From: Flavobacterium ammonificans
GTDB taxonomy: Bacteria; Bacteroidota; Bacteroidia; Flavobacteriales; Flavobacteriaceae
Reading direction: 5' to 3'
Length of the DNA stretch: 64,000 bases
NCBI RefSeq assembly: GCF_020886115.1
Contig: NZ_AP025185.1
Span: forward strand, 2,170,001 to 2,234,000
Part shown: in pieces, positions 31,912 through 40,596 of the stretch
Layout: the number at the start of each line of letters is the position of its first letter
Position numbering within the stretch: the first letter of the stretch is position 1
Made by a program: the position numbers and the translations under genes
Notes under the pieces: generated by a model
Told to the model about the DNA's origin: nothing
What the model saw: the letters and a program-made list of their open reading frames with translations, nothing else
Databases searched by the model: none

Positions 31912-34293
31912 CTATTGTTGTAAGTTTTTTTGTGAATAATAATTACTCATTAAAGTAACAAAACTGACTATTGTAATAGTACTCAAAGGCATAATTATAG
32001 CAGCAACAAGTGGTAACAAATTACCAGTAACTGCAAATAACAAGCCCACTAAATTATATACTAATGAAATTGTAAAACTCATAATTATGGTAGTAATGGC
32101 TTTTTTAGAAAGCAACATAAAAGCATCTAGTTGATCAAAAACACTGGCGTCTAAAATAGCATCACAAGCAGGTGAAAAAACATTTACGTTTTCTGAAATG
32201 GAAATCCCTACATTACTTTGCGCCAAAGCACCCGCATCGTTCAGTCCATCACCCACCATCATTATATTGTGTCCTTTTTCTTGTAATTTTTTAATAAATT
32301 CTAATTTTTGCTCCGGCTTTTGATTGAAAATCAATTCGGTACCTGGAGGTAATAATCGTTCCAATGCTTCTCGCTCTCCTTCATTATCACCCGATAAAAT
32401 TTTCAATTGATAAAGTTGACTTAGATTCACAAAAAGAGTTGACAAGCCTTCTCTATATTGATTGTTAAAGACATATTTACCAACATAAGTATCATTGATT
32501 GTAATATGAACTGATGTTTGTTGGATATCGGTTTCTTCATTGCAACCCACAAAAGAAGCCGAACCCAATTGGATGTTAGCTCCGTCAATAGTTGCTCGAA
32601 TACCCTTTCCTGTTATTTCTTCAAAATGATCCAATTTTAACTTTTGGGTTTCCGGTAAAAAATCATACAACATTCTGCTCAAAGGATGATTGGAAGCGCG
32701 TAATACATTTTTAATCAAAACAACATCCCTTTCTGAGAGTGGATTTCCTTGAAATGAAATATTGGATTTCTTGTTAGTAGTTATTGTTCCTGTTTTATCA
32801 AACACAATAGTATCTACTTTAGCTAGTTGTTCAATTACTAAAGCATTTTTAAGATAAAACTTCTTCTTACCCAGTATTCTTAAAATATTACCGAATGTAA
32901 ATGGAGCAGTTAGCGCTAATGCACAAGGGCAAGCCACTATCAATACCGCAGTAAAAACATTAAATGCAATATTAACATCTTTAAAAATCCAGTAGCCAAA
33001 GCCCGAAAAGGCAATTAAAAGTAAAATAGGTGTAAAATAGCGCGAAATCTGGTCGGTAATTGTCTTGTGTTTTTGCTCCACATTTTTTTGGAATACATCA
33101 TTACTCCACAACTGCGTCAAATAACTTTGTGAAACGGAATACAACACTTCCATTTCAATCATTTTGCCAATTTGCTTTCCTCCGGCAAATACTTTATCTC
33201 CGGATTTTTTTGTAATCGGAATGGCTTCGCCAGTTACAAAACTATAATCGATCTCGGCCGACTCAGAGATTAATATACCATCTACAGGAATCAGTTCTTG
33301 ATTGCGAATGAGTAATCGATCCCCTTTTTGAATATCATATACGGGAATACTTTCTTCTAAGTTTCCTTGAATTCTTGTAATTGCAATTGGAAAATACGAT
33401 TTGAAATCACGTTCAAAACTTAAAAAACTATAGGTTTTTATTTGGAACATTTTCCCTAAAAGCATAAAGAAAACCAATCCAGTCAAGCTATCAAAAAAAC
33501 CAGACCCATAATCCATTATAATATCCACAGTACTTCGCACAAACATGACGATGATTCCCAAAGCGATAGGAATATCAATATTGAGCATTTTAGATTTGAT
33601 ACTTTTGTAGGCTGAAACATAGTAACCACTAGCCGAATAGAAAAAACTTGGCAATGACAAGGCAAAAATCAACCAACGAAAAAAGCCGCGGTATTGATCC
33701 AACCAATATTCTTTTACTTCAAAATATTCAGGAAACGAAAGCAACATAATATTACCAAAACAAAAGAAAGCAACACCTAATTTGTAAGTTAAACTTCTAT
33801 CCACATTATTAGCACCCGCTTCATAGTTTTCTAAACTAATATACGGTTCATAACCAATGCCACTTAATAAATAGACAATTTCTTTAAGTGAAACTTCTTC
33901 TGGTTTGTAAGTAATACGGACTGTTTTTTGAGGGAAATTAACTTGAGAATTACTTATTCCCTTTTGAAGACGCTGTAAATTTTCCAAAATCCAAATACAC
34001 GAACTACAATGTATATGAGGAATGCTAAGTGAAACAATAGCGGTTGCATTCTCTTCGAATTCCAACAGTTTTGAAACAATACTTTCATTATCTAAGAAAT
34101 CATATTTACCGTTAATGTCTTGCGGAGTTGCTCCAGGTGATTTTTCAAAATCATAATAACAAGTCATATCGTTGAGACTAAATATTTCATACACTGTCTT
34201 ACAACCCGTGCAACAAAATGATTTGTCGTCAAAAATAACTTCTTCCTTTTTTACAATATCTAAACCACAATGGAAACAGTTTTGTGTGTCCAT
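31912..34293 (-). CDS. ccoI: Copper-transporting P1B-type ATPase for cbb3 oxidase (CcoI/FixI)
   Basis: 793 aa. N-terminal Cys-rich zinc-ribbon-like region (CFHCGLDIV, then CCTGCKTVYE), then an HMA domain with HIHCSSCIWILENL. Eight TM helices. The metal site in TM6 is CPCALALTAP. Cytoplasmic motifs: FVTGEAIP (actuator), FDKTGTITT with the phosphorylated Asp, SNHPLSRML (the HP motif), and GDGLNDAGAL. It exports Cu(I) for the CuB centre of CcoN. It lies upstream of ccoS on the same strand, with its own divergent promoter region shared with the Fnr-type regulator. Confidence 0.95.
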   Translation of the reverse strand: MDTQNCFHCGLDIVKKEEVIFDDKSFCCTGCKTVYEIFSLNDMTCYYDFEKSPGATPQDINGKYDFLDNESIVSKLLEFEENATAIVSLSIPHIHCSSCIWILENLQRLQKGISNSQVNFPQKTVRITYKPEEVSLKEIVYLLSGIGYEPYISLENYEAGANNVDRSLTYKLGVAFFCFGNIMLLSFPEYFEVKEYWLDQYRGFFRWLIFALSLPSFFYSASGYYVSAYKSIKSKMLNIDIPIALGIIVMFVRSTVDIIMDYGSGFFDSLTGLVFFMLLGKMFQIKTYSFLSFERDFKSYFPIAITRIQGNLEESIPVYDIQKGDRLLIRNQELIPVDGILISESAEIDYSFVTGEAIPITKKSGDKVFAGGKQIGKMIEMEVLYSVSQSYLTQLWSNDVFQKNVEQKHKTITDQISRYFTPILLLIAFSGFGYWIFKDVNIAFNVFTAVLIVACPCALALTAPFTFGNILRILGKKKFYLKNALVIEQLAKVDTIVFDKTGTITTNKKSNISFQGNPLSERDVVLIKNVLRASNHPLSRMLYDFLPETQKLKLDHFEEITGKGIRATIDGANIQLGSASFVGCNEETDIQQTSVHITINDTYVGKYVFNNQYREGLSTLFVNLSQLYQLKILSGDNEGEREALERLLPPGTELIFNQKPEQKLEFIKKLQEKGHNIMMVGDGLNDAGALAQSNVGISISENVNVFSPACDAILDASVFDQLDAFMLLSKKAITTIIMSFTISLVYNLVGLLFAVTGNLLPLVAAIIMPLSTITIVSFVTLMSNYYSQKNLQQ

Positions 34294-34314
34294 ACTCTTT
34301 GCTCAATTTACCTG

Positions 34315-34326
34315 TGACAAAGGTCA
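34315..34326. promoter_or_regulatory. Secondary Fnr-like half-site pair near the ccoI promoter
   Basis: TGAC-AAAG-GTCA keeps the TGAC-N4-GTCA core of the stronger box at 34348 and lies 34 bp from it. It overlaps GACCTTTG (34318-34325, minus strand), the only -7-like sequence for ccoI, which deviates from TAnnTTTG at its first base. Either reading, binding site or degenerate -7, is possible. Confidence 0.4.
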
Positions 34327-34347
34327 CCAATAGCTACTACTTAAAAT

Positions 34348-34361
34348 ATGACATTTGTCAT
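34348..34361. promoter_or_regulatory. Candidate Fnr-type box between ccoI and the regulator gene
   Basis: ATGACA-TT-TGTCAT, a perfect palindrome. On the minus strand it is 22 nt from the -7-like GACCTTTG of ccoI, the same spacing as hemN and ccoS. On the plus strand it ends 9 nt before the regulator's own -7 element, a position more typical of autorepression. Confidence 0.7.
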
Positions 34362-34370
34362 AATATTCAT

Positions 34371-34378
34371 TAAATTTG
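34371..34378 (+). promoter_or_regulatory. -7 promoter element of the Crp/Fnr gene
   Basis: TAAATTTG, 27 nt upstream of the ATG at 34406. It sits just downstream of the Fnr-type box. The upstream TTG at 34376 is overlapped by it and rejected as start. Confidence 0.62.
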
Positions 34379-34405
34379 TTTTTTAATAAAGTACCTATTT
34401 GTATT

Positions 34406-35086
34406 ATGAGTAAATGTGAACAATGTATCGTTAGAGAATTCAGCTCTTTGAAAGCGTTAAACAAAGAAGAACTCGTGAAACTTTCAGAGTGCAAAGAGTC
34501 CTATACTATAAAAAAGGGCGATGTGATTTTTGAGGAAGGAGATACAATTAATGGAATTTACTGTATTAAAGATGGCGTTTGCAAAATGTCCAAGTTAAGT
34601 GCCAATGGTAAGGACCATATTGTAAAACTAATCTCCAAAGGGGAATTGTTAGGACAACGTTCTATAATTAGTGATGAGCCTGTCAATCTTAGTGCCGTTG
34701 CATTAGAAGATATGGAAGTTTGTTTTATCCCTAAATCTGAAATAATGGGATTTTTTGAAAAAAACAATCAGTTTTCCATGAACGTTATGAAAACAATTTG
34801 TGGCGATTTAAAAGAGGCTGATGTTCATACTGTAAATATGGCACAAAAAACCGTTAAAGAAAGATTGGCTGAAACGCTACTTTATTTAGCTGACACTTTC
34901 GGAAAAAATGAAGACAACAGTTTGAAAGTGCAATTATCTAGAGAAGAATTAGCTAGTATGATCGGTACTGCAACTGAAAGTTGTATCCGACTACTTTCTG
35001 ATTTCAACAAACTAGGTTTGATTGAGTTAGCCGGTAAAAAAATCACTTTGAAAGATATTGGTAAATTAAAAAAAATGGCAGAATAG
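34406..35086 (+). CDS. Crp/Fnr family transcription regulator
   Basis: 226 aa from MSKCEQCIVREF. A cyclic-nucleotide-binding-like beta roll covers about 25-140 (KKGDVIFEEGDTINGIYCIKDG, GKGELLG-like region ISKGELLGQRS). A dimer helix follows, then a winged HTH with SREELASMIGTATESCIRLL, where E and R of the E-x-x-x-R recognition pattern are kept. Cys4, Cys7 and Cys29, with others at 53, 59 and beyond, could hold an oxygen-sensing Fe-S cluster as in FNR, but the spacing is not that of E. coli FNR, so this is inference. Divergent from ccoI; likely regulator of the nearby oxidase and hemN genes. Confidence 0.92.
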   Translation: MSKCEQCIVREFSSLKALNKEELVKLSECKESYTIKKGDVIFEEGDTINGIYCIKDGVCKMSKLSANGKDHIVKLISKGELLGQRSIISDEPVNLSAVALEDMEVCFIPKSEIMGFFEKNNQFSMNVMKTICGDLKEADVHTVNMAQKTVKERLAETLLYLADTFGKNEDNSLKVQLSREELASMIGTATESCIRLLSDFNKLGLIELAGKKITLKDIGKLKKMAE

Positions 35087-35112
35087 GTTATCTAAATCTC
35101 ATCAAGAAAGCT

Positions 35113-35502
35113 TTAAGAAAGACAAACTTTTATTTCGTTAATCTTATTTACTAATTGATACTTAAGTTCATATGGTATAAATCCAAACTGTATCTTTTCA
35201 TTTTGAAGTTCTACGTTTAAAGTACAAGTTCTGTAATTGTGAACTACATATTCCCCAAATAAATAGATCCCGGATACCAACCAGAAATAAAAGCCAATTG
35301 GATAAAAACTAAAATTTAGTCCGATATAAATCCCTCCAATTATAATGTAAAAGATTTCATACTGTAGCGGAATCTTTTTTACTGAAACAAATACTTTCTT
35401 AATCTCATTTAATGGTATTCTCTTCTGATTAACAAAGTTTATATTTATTAGGAGCTCTGATTCAACTATCTGAATTTGATCTAAATTTTTAGTGTAAAAC
35501 AT
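35113..35502 (-). CDS. Unrecognised 129-aa membrane protein
   Basis: No family recognised. Two adjacent hydrophobic segments (about residues 53-72 and 74-90: FYIIIGGIYIGLNFSF and GFYFWLVSGIYLFG) lie between an N-terminal beta-rich part (MFYTKNLDQIQIVESELL) and a C-terminal soluble part. The layout resembles small bacterial PH-like membrane proteins. Convergent with the Crp/Fnr gene, 26 nt apart. Codon use is like the neighbours. Confidence is that it is a real gene, not a function. Confidence 0.6.
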   Translation of the reverse strand: MFYTKNLDQIQIVESELLININFVNQKRIPLNEIKKVFVSVKKIPLQYEIFYIIIGGIYIGLNFSFYPIGFYFWLVSGIYLFGEYVVHNYRTCTLNVELQNEKIQFGFIPYELKYQLVNKINEIKVCLS

Positions 35503-35601
35503 ACCCTTTGTATTTGATTAATTGAAAACCTTCTATCAAATTTTACTTCGAGGGCAATGAATTGTAATTTGAAACAAATTTATAAGAGAAAAATTGTATA
35601 T

Positions 35602-35621
35602 TTAGCCCATTGTTAGCCCAT
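35602..35621 (+). repeat. 9-bp direct repeat, possible operator
   Basis: TTAGCCCAT occurs twice with 11-bp periodicity (35602-35610 and 35613-35621), overlapping a -7-like TATATTTA and ending 14 nt before the ATG of the next gene. One helical turn spacing suits a protein bound on one DNA face. Confidence 0.45.
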
Positions 35622-35635
35622 AATACTTCGCACTC

Positions 35636-36949
35636 ATGAATTCCGACAATTACAATCAATTACGAATCGATGTTGAGAAACAAATTGGATTTCGAATAAA
35701 AAAACTTTCGGAGTTAAAAATGGCTCAAGAAGCAATAGAATGGGAAACCAAAAAAAAAATTGGTTTCAATACACTTCGACGATTTTTTGGTTTTCTAAAA
35801 AGTACAACTCCAAATAGTAAAACCTTAAATACACTTAGTGTTTTTGTGGGTTACAAAAATTATAGTGCCTACCAAAAAGAGTATTTAAGAGACGAGGATT
35901 GGTTTGTATGGACTCAAACTATAAAAATAGAATTAAGTGATTCGATAACGAAAGAAGATCTTGAATGGCTTGAAAGACAACAAAAAACGGATGACTACCA
36001 TATTAAGATTGCTTCAATAATTAAAACGTTCGTTTATAAAAAAAAACACAACGTACTTAATCAATTTTTTGACAAAAGAATATTCCAATTTGACGAAGCT
36101 AACCAACTTAAACTTGCAGCTAACATCTGTTTATTGTTTAGAAGTTTAGACAAAAAGGAAATCAACCAAATTATACAAAAAATAACCCCAAATAAAATAT
36201 TTAGAGAAAATATACTGCATTGGTTTGTTGATTACTCCTACTTTAACGGCTATTATGGAAGTTTCATTAAAGAAGCAAAAAAATATGCTCAAGTCGAAAG
36301 TCATGAAGCTTTGTTTTACGATTTAATTTTAAATTACAATCATTATTTATCTTATGGTACTAATTTAATTCCTATCGAATTAAATAGGATTCGACCTGAC
36401 TTTTTTTCTGTTTTACAAGGACGTTGTTATGCCTACAACTTACTCTATTTTAACAAACGAAATGATGAAATTAAATATGAACAAACTTGGAAAGATTTAT
36501 TAAAAAAAATCAATCAATCGGGCCAAGTTAATTTATTTACCATTGAAATTTTTCCAGCATTACTGTTCCTAAAAGATTTTGAAAAAACTACATTCTTAAT
36601 TCAAAATTACTATGAAGAACTCTTAACTATTGAAAATTGGAGTGGTTACCCATCTCAAGCAATGATTTTATTGACTCAAACATTACACTTAATTAGGGAA
36701 AATAAAATTAAAGAAGCTAAAATTGGTTTTGATTTAATTGATTTGTCTAAATTCAGTCTTTCGTATTCTGATTATATAAAGCTTTTTTATCTACTTGCCA
36801 AGTATCAATTAGCAATCGCCTTATCTTTAAATGAAGAAAAACTAAATGAAATTCAAACTGAATATGAATCAATTGTTGATCAAACTGGATTCAAACGATT
36901 TTCAGTTGATTTCTTGAAACACTACTTGATTACATCTGATTTAAGTTAA
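35636..36949 (+). CDS. Unrecognised 437-aa protein, possibly N-terminal HTH
   Basis: No family recognised with certainty. The N-terminal 80 residues look like a small helical DNA-binding region: IGFRIKKLSELKMAQEAIEW, then KKIGFNTLRRFFGFLKST and TLNTLSVFVGYKNYSAYQKE. The rest (100-437) is all-helical, with repeated Tyr/Leu/Phe and N-x-Y patterns like degenerate TPR. No TM segment or signal peptide. The 3' end overlaps the convergent EamA gene by 20 bp. The direct repeat at its promoter suggests autoregulation. A role as transcription factor is a guess. Confidence 0.65.
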   Translation: MNSDNYNQLRIDVEKQIGFRIKKLSELKMAQEAIEWETKKKIGFNTLRRFFGFLKSTTPNSKTLNTLSVFVGYKNYSAYQKEYLRDEDWFVWTQTIKIELSDSITKEDLEWLERQQKTDDYHIKIASIIKTFVYKKKHNVLNQFFDKRIFQFDEANQLKLAANICLLFRSLDKKEINQIIQKITPNKIFRENILHWFVDYSYFNGYYGSFIKEAKKYAQVESHEALFYDLILNYNHYLSYGTNLIPIELNRIRPDFFSVLQGRCYAYNLLYFNKRNDEIKYEQTWKDLLKKINQSGQVNLFTIEIFPALLFLKDFEKTTFLIQNYYEELLTIENWSGYPSQAMILLTQTLHLIRENKIKEAKIGFDLIDLSKFSLSYSDYIKLFYLLAKYQLAIALSLNEEKLNEIQTEYESIVDQTGFKRFSVDFLKHYLITSDLS

Positions 36950-37802
36950 TATGTAACACATAGGCTCCAATTGCAATTAATACAAGAGCGAAACCCATTA
37001 TTTTATTCCATTTTTCTTTAAAAAATATTGCGCCAAATAGAATTGTTAAAATAGGAGTTGCCAATGGGAAAAGTGACGCTAAAAGTGGATTAGTAATTTT
37101 CAATCCTAAAAAACCAGTCCAAACGGCTGCAAAAATAAATACAGCCATTATTACTATAAGATAACCTGATTTTACAATCGATTGTGACCATTGTATTTTT
37201 ACTGATTTAGGTTGCATTATCAATCCGATACCACCCACCAAAAAAACAATTATTTCTTGATTGACTACTGAAAATAGTGGTGGAATTGATTGTTTGAAAT
37301 TATACCAATGTACCAATTCAGATGATGCAAAGAATAGCGACATTAAAATAAAATAAATTATAGTCTTGATGTTGGATTCTTCTGAAGGCTGTTTTTGTAT
37401 TTGAAAAATGTAAATGCTAAATCCTACTATAATTATACTTGCTCCAGACAGAAAATCTAAAAAATTAAATTTTTCAAAAAGAAAAAGGTAGAGTACCGTA
37501 AACGCAATTGTCAAAAGATTAAATATTCCTAATTGTCTTAATGTCCCTTTTTGGAGAGCCGATAACATACAAATCAATCCAAAAGCACCAAGTAAAGATG
37601 CTATTGTAACTCTGCAAACCGAATTAAAATCAATTTCATATAGTATTCCGGGAGAATAAAAAATAAGTACTCCCACTCCTATAAAACTAGTTAATAGTGC
37701 CCTTAAGGACATAACTAACCAACTATTCGCTTGCTGTAAAACTTTTTTCCAGAGCAGGTTGTTTAATGAATAAAATACAATTGAAATAATTAAATATATC
37801 AT
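36930..37802 (-). CDS. EamA/DMT family permease
   Basis: 290 aa with ten predicted TM helices in two EamA halves, e.g. SVCRVTIASLLGAFGLICMLSAL in the first and NPLLASLFPLATPILTILFG, FFKEKWN in the second. The drug/metabolite transporter family; substrate unknown. It overlaps the gene at 35636-36949 tail to tail by 20 bp, and lies 9 nt downstream of mazG on the same strand, so it is probably co-transcribed with it. Confidence 0.87.
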   Translation of the reverse strand: MIYLIISIVFYSLNNLLWKKVLQQANSWLVMSLRALLTSFIGVGVLIFYSPGILYEIDFNSVCRVTIASLLGAFGLICMLSALQKGTLRQLGIFNLLTIAFTVLYLFLFEKFNFLDFLSGASIIIVGFSIYIFQIQKQPSEESNIKTIIYFILMSLFFASSELVHWYNFKQSIPPLFSVVNQEIIVFLVGGIGLIMQPKSVKIQWSQSIVKSGYLIVIMAVFIFAAVWTGFLGLKITNPLLASLFPLATPILTILFGAIFFKEKWNKIMGFALVLIAIGAYVLHINLNQM

Positions 37803-37811
37803 AGTTTGATT

Positions 37812-38585
37812 TTACATTTTCTTCGCCTCGTTCCAAAACACATCCATCTCTGCCAAAGTCATATCCATCAATGGTTTTCCTAATTCAGTTGCTTTGCTTT
37901 CTAAATATTGAAAACGGGAAATGAATTTTTTATTGGTTCGTTCCAAAGCATCCTCGGGATTGATATTTAAAAAGCGGGCGTAGTTAATCATTGAAAAGAG
38001 TACATCTCCAAATTCAGCTTCTATTTTATCTTGATTTCCAGCGGCTATTTCAACCTGTAGTTCTTCCAATTCCTCTTGGACTTTATCCCAAACTTGATGG
38101 GGTTCTTCCCAATCAAAACCAACACCTTTTACTTTATCTTGAATTCGGCTCGCTTTTACCAATGCCGGTAAGCCTTTTGGAACTCCTTCTAAAACGGATT
38201 TTTTTCCTTCTTTTAGTTTTAGTTTTTCCCAATTTTGCTTCACCTCTTCTTCATCTTTCACCTCAACATCTCCGTAAATATGAGGATGACGATGAATCAA
38301 CTTTTCACAAATGGAATTGCATACATCAGCCATATCAAAATCTTGCGTTTCGCTTCCAATTTTAGCATAAAAAACAATGTGCAATAACAAATCGCCCAAT
38401 TCCTTTTTGACCTCATCTAGATCATTCTCTAAAATTGCATCGCCCAACTCATAAGTCTCTTCAATAGTAAGGTGACGCAGACTTTGTATGGTTTGTTTTT
38501 TATCCCAAGGGCATTGCTCGCGCAATTCGTCCATAATGGTTAACAATCTGTCGAAAGCCTGAAGTTGTGATTCTCTTGAATTCAT
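37812..38585 (-). CDS. mazG: Nucleoside triphosphate pyrophosphohydrolase MazG
   Basis: 257 aa with two MazG domains. The first has CPWDKKQTIQSLRHLTIEETYEL and ELGDLLLHIVFYAKI, carrying the E-x-x-E-x12-E-x-x-D metal site. The second has VQEELEELQVEIAAGN and EFGDVLFSMINYARF. It degrades (d)NTPs, in E. coli also lowering MazEF-related stress. No mazEF pair is nearby. Leader gene of a mazG-EamA unit, after a terminator. Confidence 0.95.
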   Translation of the reverse strand: MNSRESQLQAFDRLLTIMDELREQCPWDKKQTIQSLRHLTIEETYELGDAILENDLDEVKKELGDLLLHIVFYAKIGSETQDFDMADVCNSICEKLIHRHPHIYGDVEVKDEEEVKQNWEKLKLKEGKKSVLEGVPKGLPALVKASRIQDKVKGVGFDWEEPHQVWDKVQEELEELQVEIAAGNQDKIEAEFGDVLFSMINYARFLNINPEDALERTNKKFISRFQYLESKATELGKPLMDMTLAEMDVFWNEAKKM

Positions 38586-38614
38586 GGTAAAAATTGGTTT
38601 TGGTAAAAATAAAA

Positions 38615-38648
38615 AAATCCTGCTAAGAAATTGATCTCAGCAGGATTT
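38615..38648 (-). terminator. Terminator of the DUF5606 gene
   Basis: 10-bp stem AAATCCTGCT/AGCAGGATTT extended by AGA/TCT, with an A-rich tract at 38602-38617 giving U-run on the minus strand. Confidence 0.85.
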
Positions 38649-38669
38649 AATACTGTTTAAAACAAAAAA

Positions 38670-39128
38670 TTATGCTTTTGAAGCTTTTGCTTTTTTAGGT
38701 TTTTCTTCCGTAACTGATTCTTCTTTGCTTGATGCTTTAGGCGCTTCATCATTTACCAAACCTTTAGCTTGCAACATATTATACCAATTGATAATTTTTT
38801 TAATATCAGACCCATAAACTCTCTCTTCATCGTAATCCGGTAAGATTTCTTTAAAATAAGCGGCTAAAGTAGCTGGATCTTCTTTATGAGAAATTGCAGG
38901 CCCATTTTTTTCTTTTTTAGAAATACTATTTAATATTTCAGCCAAAGGCGTTTCAGCTTCATAGGTATATACTGAAATCTCAGATAACAAACTTACATTA
39001 GCCTTTAAATCAACAGTGATTTTTTTTCCGTCCAATAAAGATTCGGCAACAAAACCTGTACGAGTTTGAATTTTCAATTCGTATAAACCTGGTTTCCCAG
39101 AAATAGCAAGTATTTTTTCGATATTCAT
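38670..39128 (-). CDS. DUF5606 domain protein
   Basis: 152 aa. Conserved Bacteroidota protein beginning MNIEKILAISGKPGLYEL, with RTGFVAESLLDGKKITVDL, a helical middle (DPATLAAYFKEILPDYDEERVY) and a disordered Lys/Glu/Ala-rich tail (from about 125). Function not established. It sits between def (19 nt upstream) and a terminator; the def-DUF5606 pair, with ruvX farther upstream, forms a minus-strand housekeeping group. Confidence 0.88.
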   Translation of the reverse strand: MNIEKILAISGKPGLYELKIQTRTGFVAESLLDGKKITVDLKANVSLLSEISVYTYEAETPLAEILNSISKKEKNGPAISHKEDPATLAAYFKEILPDYDEERVYGSDIKKIINWYNMLQAKGLVNDEAPKASSKEESVTEEKPKKAKASKA

Positions 39129-39147
39129 TTTATAATATTTTATTTAA

Positions 39148-39735
39148 TTATCTTCCCTTTTTACCAAAAAACTTCATTCGGTATTCTTGAAAAGTCTTTC
39201 CTTCGATAATGTTTTTTAATTTTTTTTGAATCAAACGTTTTTTCAAAGACGAAATTTTATCGGTAAATAAAATTCCTTCTATATGATCGTATTCGTGCTG
39301 AATTACTCTTGCAATTAAACCATCGAAAACTTCTGTTTTCATTACAAAATCCTCTTCACAGTATTCAATTGTTACTACAGGATTTCTATATACGTCTTCT
39401 CTTACATCTGGTATGCTCAAACAACCTTCGTTAAAACTCCATTCTTCCCCTTCCTCCTTAAGAATTTTAGCATTAATAAAAGTACGCTTGAAACCGTTCA
39501 TTTTTTTTTGATCTTCTTCAGATAAATCTTCATCATCACTAAATGGAGTAGTATCAATTATAAATAAACGTATTGGTAAACCAACCTGAGGTGCAGCCAG
39601 TCCAACTCCATGCGCATTGTACATAGTGTCATACATATTTGCAATTATCTCTTTTAAATTTGGATGACTAGGCACAATAGCATCAGCTACTTTTCTTAAA
39701 ACAGGATCACCGTAACCTATTATTGGTAAAATCAT
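39148..39735 (-). CDS. def: Peptide deformylase
   Basis: Removes the N-formyl group from nascent proteins. 195 aa. All three motifs are seen: GVGLAAPQVG (I), EGCLSIPDV with the metal Cys (II) and QHEYDHIEG with the two metal His and catalytic Glu (III). An insertion of about 15 acidic residues (DDEDLSEEDQKKMNG) follows FIIDTTP; this is seen in Bacteroidota forms. Confidence 0.97.
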   Translation of the reverse strand: MILPIIGYGDPVLRKVADAIVPSHPNLKEIIANMYDTMYNAHGVGLAAPQVGLPIRLFIIDTTPFSDDEDLSEEDQKKMNGFKRTFINAKILKEEGEEWSFNEGCLSIPDVREDVYRNPVVTIEYCEEDFVMKTEVFDGLIARVIQHEYDHIEGILFTDKISSLKKRLIQKKLKNIIEGKTFQEYRMKFFGKKGR

Positions 39736-39865
39736 TGTGGCTCTATATTAAAATTTAGCGGTTTAAATATTTTTTGAAAAAAATTGTTGGCAAAAGTAGT
39801 GAAAATAGCATGCTAAATACTACTATTTAACTAATTAAATTCTTTAACAATTGAATTTAAATGGA

Positions 39866-40282
39866 TTAAAACATTTTTCTAGTCAAATAATCTTGAAGCA
39901 TAATCGTGGCTGAAATTTCGTCAATCAAAGCTTTATCTTGGCGTTTCTTTTTACTTAGGCCACTATCTATCATTGATTGAAATGCCATCTTAGAAGTAAA
40001 CCTTTCATCTACTCGAATCACTTTCATTTCAGGAAAATGATTGCTAAAATGAGTTACAAATCCTTTAATAATTGACGCGCTTTCAGATGGTAGTCCATTC
40101 ATTTGCTTTGGTTCGCCAATAAGCACCGCTTCTACTTTTTCTTTTTCAAAATAATCTTTCAAAAAAGTAATTGCTGTTGCAGAAGGAATAGTTGTTAAAC
40201 CTGAGGCAATGATTTGTAGCTCATCAGTTACTGCAATTCCTGTTCGCTTTTGTCCGTAATCTATCGCTAGTATTCTGGGCAT
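39866..40282 (-). CDS. ruvX: Holliday junction resolvase-like / pre-16S rRNA nuclease (YqgF)
   Basis: 138 aa RNase H-like fold. N-terminal ILAIDYGQKRTGIAVTD gives the first catalytic Asp, the middle AVLIGEPKQMNG the Glu strand, and RVDERFTSKMAF plus DEISATIMLQDYL the final acidic residues. The family processes the 16S rRNA 5' end. The -7 element TATATTTG lies 30 nt upstream of the start. Confidence 0.95.
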   Translation of the reverse strand: MPRILAIDYGQKRTGIAVTDELQIIASGLTTIPSATAITFLKDYFEKEKVEAVLIGEPKQMNGLPSESASIIKGFVTHFSNHFPEMKVIRVDERFTSKMAFQSMIDSGLSKKKRQDKALIDEISATIMLQDYLTRKMF

Positions 40283-40312
40283 TAATTGTATGTTTTCTAT
40301 TGATTAAATTGG

Positions 40313-40320
40313 CAAATATA
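40313..40320 (-). promoter_or_regulatory. -7 promoter element of ruvX
   Basis: TATATTTG on the minus strand, 30 nt before the ATG at 40282. Confidence 0.58.
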
Positions 40321-40596
40321 ACATCAAATTATAATTGCATGATTTCATTTTATAATAAGATGAAAAAAAGCCCATATCCTTTAACGTCACTTATAAATTT
40401 AAACTTCCTGATTTAACTCTAAATAGTTTAATTTTCCAACGATTAATTATGTTGATTTTTTTTGAAATATCACACTTAATGATAATTACTTCTAACGGTA
40501 CCGCTATACAAATACGAATGTTTTTTTTATGAACAGCTGTGTCTTACAATCAAATGTATGAGGTAATTAATACGTTTATTTACAAATATAAAACAT

